A stretch of DNA of 64,000 nt from Zeugodacus cucurbitae (Eukaryota; Arthropoda; Insecta; Diptera; Tephritidae), in contig NC_071670.1 of NCBI RefSeq assembly GCF_028554725.1, positions 1,736,001-1,800,000 of the forward strand, written 5' to 3'. The notes below the pieces were generated by a model. It was not told where the DNA came from. It did not search any database and worked only from the letters and a program-made list of their open reading frames with translations. Shown in pieces: positions 51,701 through 64,000 of the stretch. Numbering within the stretch: the stretch's first letter is position 1; every line of letters starts with the position of its first letter. The translations under genes were made by a program, and so were the position numbers.

Positions 51701-54700
51701 AAATACCCAAAGTATTTTTTGTTCCGCCGACGTCGCCTAACCGGACGCCCGCAATAACAGTAGTAAATACGTGTACGTACTTTCAAAACCATATTTGAGC
51801 CTCGCTACGCATCCGGTATGGATTTCTGTCAAAATGCAAGTTTCTCACTTATATGGTCGATTTGCACATGACCTACACTACGGTGACTCAAGTTTCTGTT
51901 TTGTCGTCTTTTGTTGTGCTTCCGCTCAGCAAAAAACAATGTAAGCGATAGTTTGAAGAAAGCGAAGGAAGCCGAAGAGCCACTACATTTTGGCAAGTGT
52001 TACAATGCCATGTCACAGAGTTTCAAGTGTGCATTCAACTCGCCGAATGTGGGAAACACTTCAAGGAAATACAAGCTCGCTCGAGTTATTGCACTTATAG
52101 TGGCATAAAGGACGAATAAAGGCATGTGAATATTGTTTTTAAACACGTGAGAGTGGCAGTAAGTTCATACATAGCCCGTCTTTGAGAGCTTTGTGGTTGC
52201 AATTATTCTCAGAATGGCGTTTTTGGCCTATACGGTACTTCGTTTGTTAGTGATTGTCACGTTGGAGCCTTCCAGGATAATGCAAAATCACGAAAGTCCC
52301 TGTAGTTCCAATGTATTTTGCGCTATCACACTTCCACTGCCGCGATTTGAGATTTCCAATATATAATACATGTTAAAACTCAGCTAAGCGAGCTGCTCGA
52401 TCTGTGACGCGAACGAAATTTTAAGTTTTATGCTTCAGATGTAGTCCTCCGAACCCTTGTGGTTATCAGAAATACGCCCTAGTCCATTGACGCCTCTCCC
52501 ACCTCCCAAATTTGCTGAGCACTTGTTTTACCAACAAAATCGTCTGAGTTGCATTTTTGTACCATGGTATTGTTGTTGTAGGTGCCAGACGTCGCCTCAC
52601 TGTCTACAGAAAGCATAAAATTCGGCGTAATATGAGCATATGTATATGTATGCACACGCATGTGTCTAAATGTATACCTTGTCGAGCAGCTGCATAAGTG
52701 AGGAAGCGGATACGTTGAGTACGTCATACACATACACACAAATATTTTTGTACTTGCATTTTGTTTTTGCTAGCGAAATTGGCGCGTGGTGGTTGCTACT
52801 TTGATTCCCCTCCGCCTGCGTTCTGATATGTGTCCGTCCATAAATCATGCCCGTAAATCGTATCGAAGCGAATCAATTGAACTGATCGCGCCGTTCGACG
52901 CCTCGAGTGGCAACGCGTCATTCGGTCTCCGCGCGTCCGGGTAATTTGTCGCAGCTGTTTCGCCGTTTCAGCTACCATTGTCGTTATCGACATTGCCATT
53001 CCGCGCTTTTGATCGTGTTAATTGCATTGCATTAATTGCACAACATATTGCCTTTGTGATTCTATGCTGTGTGTTTGTGATTGTAGTTCACGTCCTTTGT
53101 CACTTTGCACGAAAAATTTTAATTCAACAATGCAAAATGTAACACATTCTTTCCATATTCCTGCAGTTGCCACCATTTTGTTTGCGATTCAGCGTGTCAA
53201 CCGCAGTTTTTTGCATGCAGCCCAGCCACCCTCTGCTTTAGAGCGACGTAATTGCGTTGCGTAAAACCGAATTACACATACATGTAAATATGTATGTTTG
53301 TATGTATATGTAGACTCACCCGATTGTGTAGAAAAGGATTTGCTGACATCGTGCCGCCGCCACCGCCGCCGCCTCCGACACATGCGCCGGATGTAAGCAA
53401 AACGCAAACAATAAAAAAGGCTTTCCAACCCTTAAGGGGGTGTCTACCCACTAATTTCCACTATGCTTTGATATGGTAATGCAAACCTTACCACCGCTTT
53501 GTGCCGTGTGCGGGCTAAAAGTTAGATCTCGTTGTAAACATGCTGTAATACTGAAAGAGTGTGCTTTGTAGCCGCAGCAGCAGCAGCACGAAGTATCTAT
53601 CTGTTTATGCTCACTATAAAGCGGTTGACGACCTCTCTTTCGTCCGTTCTTTCGCTTTTCTTTCTCGTGCGTGAAGTAGGGCGGAAGCTTTTCTGCACTG
53701 CTCGAAACTCCCTTTTTGTATTTGTAAGTTCACTGCACGTTGCTTGCCATACCTGCCACAACGTCGGATATCGCTTTTAACGCCGACGCATACGTCAACG
53801 TCATTGCCGACGTAATGTTAGTAGCAGAAGCGCAATCTGGGGCTACTCACACAAATGTACAACACCAGAAGCCAAAAAACAATGTCCAAGCAAGAACAAT
53901 TTTTACACCAGATGTAAGGTGGGGCAATATTTATATATTTTTCATAAATAATAGCGTATTTGAGGCTTTAGTCCAATAGGACAGTGCAACTGTAGTTTGA
54001 TTTCGGGTGAGTTTACCTACGAGTAAAACGGAAGTCGAAAGCTTCTACAGAAGTAGCAGCAGCACTGTCCGAAACACATACATACATATCTACATATACA
54101 CGCACGGCGCGCTTAGTGCGTGTACAACAACAATATGTTGTCTACCGGCCTTTTTCTGCAGTGTACGGTATACTTCCGCGAACATCACATTTCTATTCAG
54201 TTCAGGAAATTCTGAAATGTTAACTTCATGAAAAGTGAAAACTAGTCATAGTTTAAGTAAGTGGAATGGTTTTTTTGTTCAATTGTTTAATTGTTTTGAA
54301 TGAATAATTTGGATTCAATAAAAAAGTGTGTAAATAGGTATATACATACATGTAGGTATGTATGTGTGTTTATGAGTACATTTGTAAATTTGTATGTATG
54401 TATGCATAGCTATAGCTACACGACTACCGGCATAAACTATTTCCAGACAGCAGACACGGTTGCTGCGCTCATCACAGCGTCCGCCATTTTAAATGTGAAA
54501 AAGGTAAAACACCAGCAGCACTAAGATCAGCGAGTATAGTTAGACAGAGAACTTAGAATAGCCGATGTTTTCAGAGTTAAACACACACAAACATACACTA
54601 ACACAACACCATACAACAGGGGGAAAAGTGTAGTTTGCTCTATGGAGCATACTAAACAATAACGAAGTCATAAAAAATCCGGCAACGCACAAAAGCGCAA

Positions 54701-54840
54701 AGCGGCGTTTATGACGTCGTAGTCGACTCCGCAGCACGTCGTGCTCGTTGGTTTGTGCTGCGCTGTCGACGCCGTGCCGCTTTGCGTTCGTTTGTGAATT
54801 CGTAACTTCGATTCTCACATCTATGAAATTCGTTCTTCAC
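48750..54840. other. Non-coding region upstream of arginase exons and of elav
   Basis: Six kilobases hold only short frames with no recognisable domain, CCG/CGG-rich patches (about 53345-53385) and dispersed GTAT and CA microsatellites (for example about 48595-48615, 53280-53310, 54340-54410). Base composition varies and there are no clear mobile elements. Regulatory DNA for elav or missing arginase exons may lie here, but I cannot show either. Confidence 0.4.
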
Positions 54841-56454
54841 TTGAATTCGTGCGCTCGCCGTAAACACATCAATTCTCGGGTGAAATTGTCGTCTTTATTG
54901 TGCAAAATTAATTAGAGAAAAAAAAAAACCAAAAGCATTAACTAGTATACATAAAAGGTAGAGAACGAAGAAAAAAATATTTTAATAGTCATAAAACAAA
55001 TTAAAACGCTTAGTGGAGCGAAGTAGCATAGTAATAAAAAGTTGAAAATTTATAAGAACTGCAAAAAGTATTCGTTAGTTACACGACACGACTACAAACT
55101 AATTACGCCAGTATTCGCATACATATATATGTGTGTATTTTGTTGGGTAGAGAAAATTTTTTGGAAAAGCAATAAAGGGGGCTAAGTGAAAATTCGATAA
55201 TTTAACGAATTTGTGTTTGTGAATGGCGTAATATCTTACAAATTTATATGTGTCCACTTGTACGGTAATTGTCTATATTAATGCTTGTAATTAATTGAAC
55301 GCGTGTGAGCAAAGTTCATTAAACTCCATTGTTGCGTCGTTAAATTGGAAAAGTCGAAGGAAAACCAAGATCGTAGCGTGCAAAGGAAAAGGGTGCAGCA
55401 ACAACAGCAGCACAAATCAACCGGACAATAGACGAGTGACACGATTATACGAACAAGCTAGCTGGCATCTGTGAATATATCGATTGATTGTGTCGGAAGT
55501 CACAATTGCGCAGGGCAGAGGAAAAGAAATTTTTGTGTTCAGGTGGAGTAAAAATATTAAAATAGGAACGCGGTCGTCCCACGGGTACGGGCACGGGCAT
55601 GTTCGGTGTGATTTCGAATTCTGCAGCGGTGCAAGGGACGCAATAATTGATGGATGGACGGACGAATGCAATAGTTGAGAGACTAAACGTTTTTAGTGCA
55701 AACACATTTTATTTAATTAATATGAATTTGCTAAGAGACAAATGTGAAAAGTAAATTGTATTGTATATATAAATTTGCATTGCAATGTTGAACTACAACA
55801 AGAAAAGTATCTCATAGAAACAGAAAAGTGACAGCAATAGCGACATGAAATTGCGTGCAAGTACTCTACATATTTGTGTGTGTGCGTATAAGCGCTTATT
55901 TTATATTCATGCCAAAAGAACTGGAAATACGACATTATACAATTTGTAAAAAATGCATGCAATTTAGATATTCTCTAATACCGCTATCAGTTATCTAAGA
56001 TGTAGTTTTGTTGTAAATTTTAAGTGTTTTTTCGCACAATTTTTTTGACCAAATGTATTTAATTTGCAGAAACAACAAAAAGAAGCTTAATTCTTAAACA
56101 TCGTGCAAAATCAAACGAAAAATACACCCAGAAAAAGTGTATCTACATATATGAGCAAACAACACTAGCGGAAAATTTATATAAAAAAGTACAGAAAAAG
56201 GTAGCGGCAAGCAAAATACACACACTCATATAAAGAAAATCGATAAATCGATTAGCAGCTCTCTCCCGAATTCCACACACGCTTCAATTCAGTGTTGCCA
56301 ACGACTTTTTAGCTATCAACATTGACATAAGAGACGCAGCCGTCAACGTCGAGACAGCGCAGCATTAAAGTGAAAGAACAAATTTACGCAAAAGCGAAGT
56401 TGTGAAAAAGCATCAAAATTATTGCCGCAACGAGAAAAACACACGCCAACGCAA
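54841..56454 (+). other. Probable elav 5' leader exon(s)
   Basis: The stretch is ORF-poor and A-rich and ends in CAACGCAA/GTGAGT, a strong donor at 56455. Splicing to the acceptor at 57754 makes the elav start codon from the final A of this exon and TG of the next. The 5' boundary is a guess; no TATA-defined start is obvious. Confidence 0.4.
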
Positions 56455-59091
56455 GTGAGTATTCCAATAAAAAAAGTAAAGCGCATGACTATATAATAGC
56501 AAGTTCGTTTGTAAGTTTGTACATAAAATGAAAACGCTGGCTTATAGTGGAGCGCCACTGCCAACGCCGTCGTTTCCGCATATACATACATACGGGTGGA
56601 TGTACATATGCATATACTTGAAAATGCACATATTGTCTATTCCTTTTTGGTATGTAGTTTTATTTCATTCTTTCATGCGTCGGAGCATCTGTACAAAATA
56701 GAATTAAAATTGTAATGTTTGTATTTGCATTTGCGCGTATATTTTGTTCTAATACTAGCGACGCTGCGTTTTTAACCGCGGTGGCGGTATTGTCCCCACC
56801 CTATAAAATGAAAAACATTAAAACTGCTTTTTGTTTATTGTTAATGAATGTAAAACGCGTTTGTTATAGCTATAGCTGGTCGGTGTTTGTTTTTTTAAAT
56901 ATGTCTAATTTGTAGTATGTATGTGTGTATGTCATAAAGGTGAGGCGCGATATTCTTAACAAATGTTTAATTTTTACTCGACACTATTTTATTAATTTGT
57001 TCGAAATTGTAATCACTGGGAATAAAATACAAATGAAATGTGAAAAAGAATTTAAAACTTAATTTTAGCAACATTTTAGTTACAATATTTTGATCACACA
57101 GTACATACATGCAAGTTTTAACGTATTTAAGTACTAGACTTTATTGCCATTTCTTTGTTGCAAAGTCATGCAAGTCAAATGACACAAAAATAAGTATATG
57201 CACCTATGAATATTAGTCGTATATCACGTTTGTTTTTACTATTTTCCATTGTTTTAATTATACACATTCATGTCTGTAATTAAGACAATCGCCATACATA
57301 CATATTTACAATTAAATAATATACGATTTCGTAAGGCAAACGTAGATATTTAGTAAAATTAATATGTCTGAAACAGTTGTATAACAACGGGGATATTTGA
57401 AGGGCAATCATACTGGATATAGTATCACATGAAGCTTGTTGATTTACAGAAATATATGACAATGAGTTGGAATATATATCCTAAATAAAAAAACGACAAG
57501 TTCTCTGTGATTAAGTTGCGAGTTAATACTTGGATCATCGTTCAATTTGTTACAACTAATAATATGTAAAAACAGCTTACAAAAGTGTTTGGATGCATTC
57601 ATTCACCTCTAGTATTTTAAAATGTCAGTTCATGTTCTAAATTTGTATTCTGTTTTGTTTCTTCCATGTATCTCTCAATATCGTTCATCTACATAACCCA
57701 CGTCCGCTTCTAACCGACTTAACTCATCCCTCTGCGCCATCGCCTGTTACTTAGTGGACTTTATGATGGCGAATGCCGGTGCTGCAGGCACAGTAGACGC
57801 TCAGGCCCAACTAATGGCTCAAACCGCTGCAAATCCGGCCGCTGCCGCAGCCGCCCTAGCCGCTTCGAATGCATCGCCTGCGCAGACTGCTGCCGCTGCT
57901 GCAGCCGCACAACTGCAACAGCAGCAGCAGGTGCAGCAGGCCATTTTACAGGTGCAGCAACAGCAAACACAACAAGCCGTCGCCGCCGCCGCTGCAGCCG
58001 TTACCCAGCAATTACAACAACAAACTACCAATGGCAATACGAATAACCAACAGAATGGCAGTAATGGCTCATCCGAGACTCGTACCAATCTCATAGTCAA
58101 CTATTTGCCACAAACAATGACGGAAGATGAGATACGTTCGCTGTTCTCTAGTGTGGGCGAAATTGAGTCTGTAAAATTGATACGCGACAAATCGCAAGCT
58201 TTTATGGATCCACTGAACCCACAAGGACCAAATAAGGGTCAGAGTTTGGGTTATGGCTTCGTCAACTATGTACGCGCACAGGATGCCGAACAGGCCGTTA
58301 ACGTATTGAATGGATTGCGTTTACAGAATAAAACCATCAAGGTGTCATTTGCACGCCCCTCATCGGACGCCATTAAGGGTGCCAATTTATATGTCTCGGG
58401 ACTGCCGAAGAATATGACACAACAAGAATTGGAGGCGATTTTTGCACCATTCGGCGCTATAATAACATCGCGTATACTACAGAATGCCGGCAATGATTCA
58501 CAGACCAAAGGTGTCGGTTTCATACGTTTCGATAAGCGTGAGGAAGCAACACGCGCCATTATTGCACTCAACGGCACCACGCCGCCGGATTGTACCGATC
58601 CGATTGTAGTGAAATTCTCCAATACACCGGGTAGCACCAGCAAAATCATGCAACCACAATTGCCAGCATTCCTCAATCCACAGTTGGTGCGGCGCATCGG
58701 CGGAGCTATGCATACGCCAGTCAACAAGGGCTTGGCACGTTTCTCACCCATGGCCGGCGATATGCTCGATGTTATGCTGCCAAATGGTTTGGGTGCGACA
58801 GCGGCCGCTGCTAGTGCTTTGGCTAGTGGTCCGGGCGGTGCTTATCCCATTTTTATTTACAATTTGGCACCCGAAACTGAGGAGGCATCACTGTGGCAGC
58901 TATTCGGCCCATTCGGCGCTGTGCAATCGGTTAAAATTGTTAAGGACCAAACCACAAATCAATGCAAAGGCTACGGCTTCGTATCGATGACCAATTATGA
59001 TGAAGCGGCAATGGCAATTCGTGCACTGAACGGTTATACACTGGGCAATCGGGTGCTGCAAGTCAGCTTCAAGACCAACAAATCAAAGTAA
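56454..59091 (+). CDS. elav: ELAV neuronal RNA-binding protein
   Basis: ELAV is a nuclear RNA-binding protein of neurons that controls alternative splicing and 3' UTR extension. The body is a single exon 57755-59091. The first base of the start codon probably comes from 56454 across a 1.3-kb intron, giving MDFMMANAG, which matches the fly start MDFIMAN as I remember it; otherwise translation begins at 57763. The Ala/Gln-rich N-terminus is about 105 residues, shorter than in Drosophila. RRM1 is at about 111-190 (LIVNYL, LGYGFVNY), RRM2 at about 210-290 (LYVSGL, KGVGFIRF), a hinge follows, and RRM3 is at about 364-442 (IFIYNL, KGYGFVSM). The protein ends KTNKSK. The three-RRM layout and near identity in RRMs make the assignment firm. 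Confidence 0.95.
57830..58030 (+). repeat. GCN/CAG trinucleotide-rich coding tract
   Basis: Alternating poly-Ala and poly-Gln codons of the ELAV N-terminus. The repeat produces long spurious frames on both strands. Confidence 0.8.
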
Positions 59092-61934
59092 AGTATCTTT
59101 CCAGCGTAAAATCTCTACAGTAGTAACAGCTAACTGCAACAATAGTAGTAGTAGTAGTAAACAACAACAGCAACAACAAACAAATGTAACAGCAATACAC
59201 GCATACACAATGAAAACAACAACAATAACATCAATGATACAAAAGTAGCGGAAATACAGTAGTAACAACAACAACAGCAGCATAATTGCGGATCAGTGAA
59301 CGCGGAGCGGAGCTGTAACCCGACCGCAGGCAAGTTGGTGGAAATGCGCTGGTTGGCTTTGTTTGATGTTGATAAAATTGTGTGAGGCGCAAAGCGTGTT
59401 GTGGGGAGGGTGAGGGTGCTCTTCCTCCCCCCAACTTACGCAGCGCACGCCAACCACGTATTTTCCATTTTTCAATTGTATTTTACCATTTAAGCATATT
59501 CGTAAAGTATAAACGCTAAAGAAATCCCAACTTGCAGCAATACAATGCTGGAAATTAAATTAATTGATAAACTTTACAAAGTGAGGTTAATTAATCTAAT
59601 TTGTTACACTGTACAAACTAAAACAAGATCACAAGCGCGGAGTAGTAGAAAGGTGCAGGAAAATATTGGCAACAAGAAATGTGTGTTGTAGCAAAATTTT
59701 ACGGTTATCAAAGCATTTGCAAGTAGAGTGAATCGATTCAGTGTAACTGCAGTGTAGTGAAAATATGAAAACGAAAAACAAGCAATGAGTGTCAGTTGAA
59801 TACATTTTCCTTATCAACTTCCACCCACGCGTTGGCTTTGCGAAAAAAGAAAATGGACGCACACAAATGCGTAAAATGGCGCGACAAATGCCGCTAGCAA
59901 CCACCCGTTGTGCGCGTAAGCAGGCGGTTAGCTTCCCACACGCCACAAACAATTGGGGTGGTTACTGTAGGCACTCCCAATCAGCCATAGTTCAGCGCAT
60001 GTATGTTTGTGTGTTTGTCGCTCAACTGAATTTCACAATGCCAAAGCAATCAAGGAAAAATGTATCATATTAAAAAAAAAAATCTTGCAAATTTTGGCAA
60101 TTTCACTGTGCTGTGCCTAGTGTTGGCTTAATTTAGAAATTAGCATTGCCTGTATGGGAAGCAAATTGGCAAGCGAAACGCGAAAATTATTACTCAAAAG
60201 TTTGTGTTATTTTTAAATTAGCCAACAGCTGCAACGCTTGCCTCTGTGTCTGTGTGTCAGTTCGTGCGCGTATACACATGTGCCGTCGCATAAAAGTAAA
60301 TATATTTTTATTAAATCTCTGAATTGTTCAGCTGTGCGGCGCACAGTCACGAAAATGTTTTCATATTTTCACTACTCGTACGAATTACACTGGATGTAAA
60401 TTAGAAAAATGCAAGGAAAAATAATGAAAGCGAAAGTATTGCAAAATTAAGTCTAAAAACAAAAATATATCTGCATCCGCTAGAATTTCTAAATACTAAG
60501 TAATCTTTGTTAATACCCCTACCAACAACAAAAGCCAAATTGTATGTGTGAAAAAAGAAAAATTAAATGCGTACCCTATTACAAATTTAAAACGAACGAA
60601 GAGATCAACACATGATTTTCCAGGTTAAAAACCATTTCGATAAATTCCAAAAACTATTGTTGTACGAAAACTACTACTGCATAAGTATTTCACCAAACCG
60701 TATAGCTCAATGAGCGCCAATTAGGCAGTAACCATAAAAGAATTAGTAAAAAATTCTTAAAAAATACAAAAATAATAATTAAGAAATTAAAGGCAAACAA
60801 GAATCTTCCGAAACGTCGTAAATGGCGTAAATCACAAACTTGGCCTGCCGGCAGCAATAAAAGTATTTTAAATTTCATTTGCAATTTTAAAAGTTGACAA
60901 TTTTTATACGTTTTCTAACTAAAAAAAATATGCGTTAAAAGCAAATGATATATCTAATTGCAATAAAATGTGTAGCAAAGCGCTCGAAAGAAATGTTTGA
61001 AGATAGACGAGTGTATGCGTGCGCAGGTTTTTAAGTAAAAAATTAAAGTTAATTATATAACAATTAAAAAAACATTAATTAAAAGTTTAAATGCTGCGCT
61101 ACTTGCTATAAAAGCGCTATAATAATATTAATAATTTTCAAATATAAAGCTTAGCAAAACATAAAAAGAAAATATCTTAAAAATAGCTAAAGTTAATGGT
61201 TGGGTTTAGTGACATACAAGAGTGAAAATCCAGACGAGCAGAGGCGATAACAAGTAATTTAAATTAAATTAAATTAAAATAAAAACAACTAATGGAAAGC
61301 TTACCAATTTTTAATTATTTAAAGAACTAGCAAAAAACGAAAACAAAAAAATAGTAAATAAAATAATATATGAGTAATAATCTTAGAGATTATAGTTAAA
61401 GCAACGTCAAGGAGGCTGCTACAGTATTAAATAGCAAAAGTTTAAATTTAAATAATTAAAAAAAATATAACTAAGAAATAACCAAAAGTTTGGTGTAAGT
61501 TTATAAAAAATATAACTAGAAAATAAAGGGGCAAAGCCTGCGTGCGCAAATGGACAACTTATAGAAAAAGTAGATCTCTTGGAATTTTAAATGAGCTAAA
61601 CAACCCTAACAAGACAGTATCGAATGCGAAACAATAATTACAATAATTATTAAATAAATAAATGCGCCTCCAGCAGGCTAAAATTAAATTTTATTATAAA
61701 ATAATTCCAATTACATAATTAAAATTCACAAACAAGTGACATGCAATATACATTTTAAACTAATATACAAACATACATAACCTATTAAACATAAAAATTT
61801 AATTTTTTAAAACATAAATTGTTTGCATATTGACAGAAAACCAACGCACAGCTTGCTGTGTAATTTGGTGGCGAAAATAATGTGAAGTAGTGTTGCTCTC
61901 AGGCCTTTCAAGCTTTTGTTAATGCAAGTGATGC

Positions 61935-62269
61935 GCTGAATTATGAATAACATAATTTTGAAATAAATGTATAGGCGCTGAATAGCTTAAACAACTTAAG
62001 AGTATGCCTTCAACCAGCATATAGCTTTAAAATGTTAAATAAATGCAGTTTTTAAGCGCTGAATGTCAGCAAATGCGCGCTGAATACCATTTGTAGTGTG
62101 CTGAATTCGAAAAATTTCAAGTGAATTACAAGTTGCTATTTTAACAACAGAACAGTTGTGCTGAATAACGTTTGTAATGTGCTGAATACGAAAAAATTAA
62201 TGTAAAACATAAATTGTTATATTTAAAAACAGAACAACAGCGCTGAATATACATTACGGTTAGCTGAAT
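61935..62269 (+). repeat. Cluster of nine GCTGAAT motifs in the elav 3' region
   Basis: GCTGAAT occurs nine times in 335 bp, at about 61935, 61977, 62058, 62079, 62100, 62160, 62180, 62242 and 62263, usually as GCGCTGAAT or GTGCTGAAT. Part of the cluster is a diverged 82-bp tandem duplication (about 62097-62178 against 62179-62240, with shared AACAGAACA). All copies point the same way, in the elav sense strand. Confidence 0.7.
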
Positions 62270-62489
62270 TGTTGCAAAGCTATAAAAATTCAGCGAATTT
62301 GCATTCATCATACATCTCGAGTGCAACACAACATTTTCGCCAACACTCTTACACAAAAAGCGCATAACATAAACGTTCAATAATTTGTTTGAGACAAAAA
62401 AATTGCAATGTGAAGCACAAAACACCCAAAATACAAATACAAACTATGCATAATTTAGTGTGAAGTGTTTTAGGCTGCGTACATATATA

Positions 62490-63600
62490 CATACATTTAC
62501 ACGTATACATATATATTTTTGACACACAGACATACATTTACAATTTTGTAATGTTTTTTGCAAAAATCCAATTTGTTTATTTTCAAACATAATTTGATTT
62601 CTTTACAAACAATAGTTGCGCGGGTATTCATTTGTGGCGCAATTTTGTATTGTTAAAATATAATTTAATAGAAATTTGTTACAATTACGATTTTGTGTTC
62701 GTTTGTGCTGCAAAATGAATACCCCTGCCCATTTGTTTACGTTCGTTTCGTAGTGCAATACATTTGGCATCTTGTGTTGATTTCTTTGTTTCAATTGAGT
62801 TTAATTTGAGTTTGGCGTTTAAATGCGCCACAACTGCTGCTACATACTTGCTACAACCCATATGAGTTTGAAATTTCTAAAAATTATATTTTTGAATCAA
62901 GCGTTTAACTAAAAGATTTCAAGTTTTTTTACAGTTATTTATTAATATATAATTTTTGCGATGCGTTCGATTTCTCACCACAGCTACTACTCTTATGTTT
63001 GTTGTTGTGTTTTTTTTCTCTTGTACCCACACTCGTAAATTATAATTTTTTCTCTAAAACAAAAAATATAAAATAAAATTGTGTGTTCATGTAAAATTGA
63101 CGCGCGTGTGCTCCCAGCTATTTTGTACACATAATTTACATATATTTATATATACAGTCCATATACAATACACATACACACACGCATACATATAAATATA
63201 CATATTTATATATATTAATTAGTGTACGTACGTAAGTAATTAAGCAAAATATATTTATATACATATTTATTGCATATTTACACAAACAACTAATATTAAT
63301 TTTTATGTATATCTACAAACCAACATATGTATACATATGGATATTTATTTGATTTATCCCACAATTTTGCTTTCAAATTCAACCAAGTACCGTACCGCAA
63401 TAATGTTTAAAAGAAAAATAATGTTTATACGGCTTATACTATGTGCATATGTATACAATATAATTTATTTTCGCATTAACATTTTACGACACACAAACAC
63501 ATTATAACAACACACAAATTTAAACTTACATGCATATATGTACGTGTTTGTCTACATATACATACATATATTTATATAAACCTATATTTTTCGTAGCTGT
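62490..63600. repeat. ATAC/TATA-type simple-sequence patches
   Basis: CATATATACATACA-like runs near 62483-62515, 63140-63240 and 63530-63580 in the presumed elav 3' UTR. Simple repeat; no frame. Confidence 0.6.
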
Positions 63601-64000
63601 TAAGTGGTTTTAGTTTTAAAAGTTCACAAATTTCAATTTAGCAAAAAAAAAAAATTAGCTTCTTGTGGGTATTCACGGTGTTAGCGTTTTTACGAAAAAC
63701 TTTTTTATAACGTTAAAACGCGCACGGTGAATACGCGCATAGATTTTTTTCATTTAATTCTATTTAACAAATTATAATTGAGGTTAGGTAAGCAGGCAGT
63801 GTAGCAAGTGAAAAGTTACAAAACAAAAAGAAACCCAGAAAACAAGTAATCAATATTTATTATATAGTTATATTATTAGTACATTTTTTTGATGCTACAA
63901 CAACTGGAGTCGCTCACAGTTTGTTAAACATATATATCTAAATATATATATATTTAATATTTTTTTCATAAGTGTAAACGAGTAGCATGAACAAAGTGAA

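Larger units (their letters stand above)
59092..64000 (+). other. Probable long elav 3' UTR (extends beyond window)
   Basis: Nearly 5 kb of A/T-rich sequence without any convincing frame follows the elav stop. It opens with a CAA/CAG/TAG-rich tract (59130-59280) and contains many U-rich and AU-rich runs and several AATAAA signals (for example near 61650, 61958 and 62040). Fly elav mRNAs are known for very long neural 3' UTRs, and no other gene is visible before the window ends. The extent is inferred. Confidence 0.6.

Noticed and set aside
53340..53385. Proline codon run (CCG repeats) as a possible coding exon
   Set aside because: Short frame with no homology-like context and no convincing start or splice logic; treated as a simple repeat.
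57819..58100. Cys-rich minus-strand frame
   Set aside because: Complement of CAG/GCN codons in elav.
58266..58751. 161-residue minus-strand frame over elav RRMs
   Set aside because: Codon-bias shadow of the highly conserved sense gene.
1..64000. CRISPR arrays, bacterial operons, ribosome-binding sites, tRNA or rRNA genes
   Set aside because: Eukaryotic intron-bearing genes throughout; no regularly spaced array and no recognisable tRNA or rRNA fold by eye.

Overview
This window is insect nuclear DNA, most likely from a higher dipteran and probably a true fruit fly (Tephritidae). The host genes are fly-like, introns are short GT-AG, the DNA is AT-rich, and insect transposon families (piggyBac, pogo/Tigger, PIF/Harbinger, hAT, Tc1/Tc3, Helitron, RNase H LINE) are densely packed. 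From memory, elav, arginase and the ERGIC2 gene lie close together at the tip of the Drosophila X, so the gene order suggests conserved Muller A microsynteny. I could not check that, and I name no species.

Layout. (1) 1-1.1 kb: last three coding exons of a cytospin-A-like calponin-homology gene, + strand. (2) 1.1-39 kb: a graveyard and nursery of transposons with no clear host gene. It holds a Tc3-like relic next to a 0.54-kb foldback; two nearly identical Harbinger-type elements that carry only a Myb/SANT gene (4.2 and 27.2 kb); hAT, pogo and piggyBac scraps; an almost full-length RNase H LINE with a 12-bp target duplication (9.0-14.1 kb); five piggyBac elements with recognisable boundaries (14.7, 18.4, 22.2, 29.8, 34.7 kb), four with a whole or nearly whole transposase; a Tigger element (20.5-25.3 kb) that was split by one of the piggyBacs; Harbinger transposase relics; and a Helitron 5' end. 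LTR-like repeat units recur throughout. (3) 39-45.1 kb: COMMD10 (-) and ERGIC2 (+) share a short divergent promoter. An intronless, intact Rad21 gene sits inside ERGIC2 intron 3. (4) 45.4-48.8 kb: the 3' exons of arginase (-), with decayed LINE sequence in the intron. (5) 48.8-64 kb: no recognisable coding sequence except the single-exon body of elav (57.755-59.091 kb). Its start codon is probably split by a 1.3-kb intron, and it is followed by at least 4.9 kb of AT-rich, ORF-poor sequence that I read as the long elav 3' UTR.

The strongest candidate for something undescribed concerns the piggyBacs. Each family carries its own 16-bp palindrome. In the elements with a complete transposase gene it recurs at three matching places: just inside the left end, inside the first intron upstream of the transposase start codon, and just downstream of the transposase. 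The palindrome differs between families but is shared by the two elements whose transposase tails are alike. This looks like family-specific transposase binding sites, with the intronic copy placed where it could give feedback control.

Host genes here serve unrelated housekeeping and neural functions: cohesin, ER-Golgi cycling, COMMD trafficking, arginine catabolism and neuronal RNA processing. They share no pathway; only their arrangement (divergent promoter, nested gene) links them.
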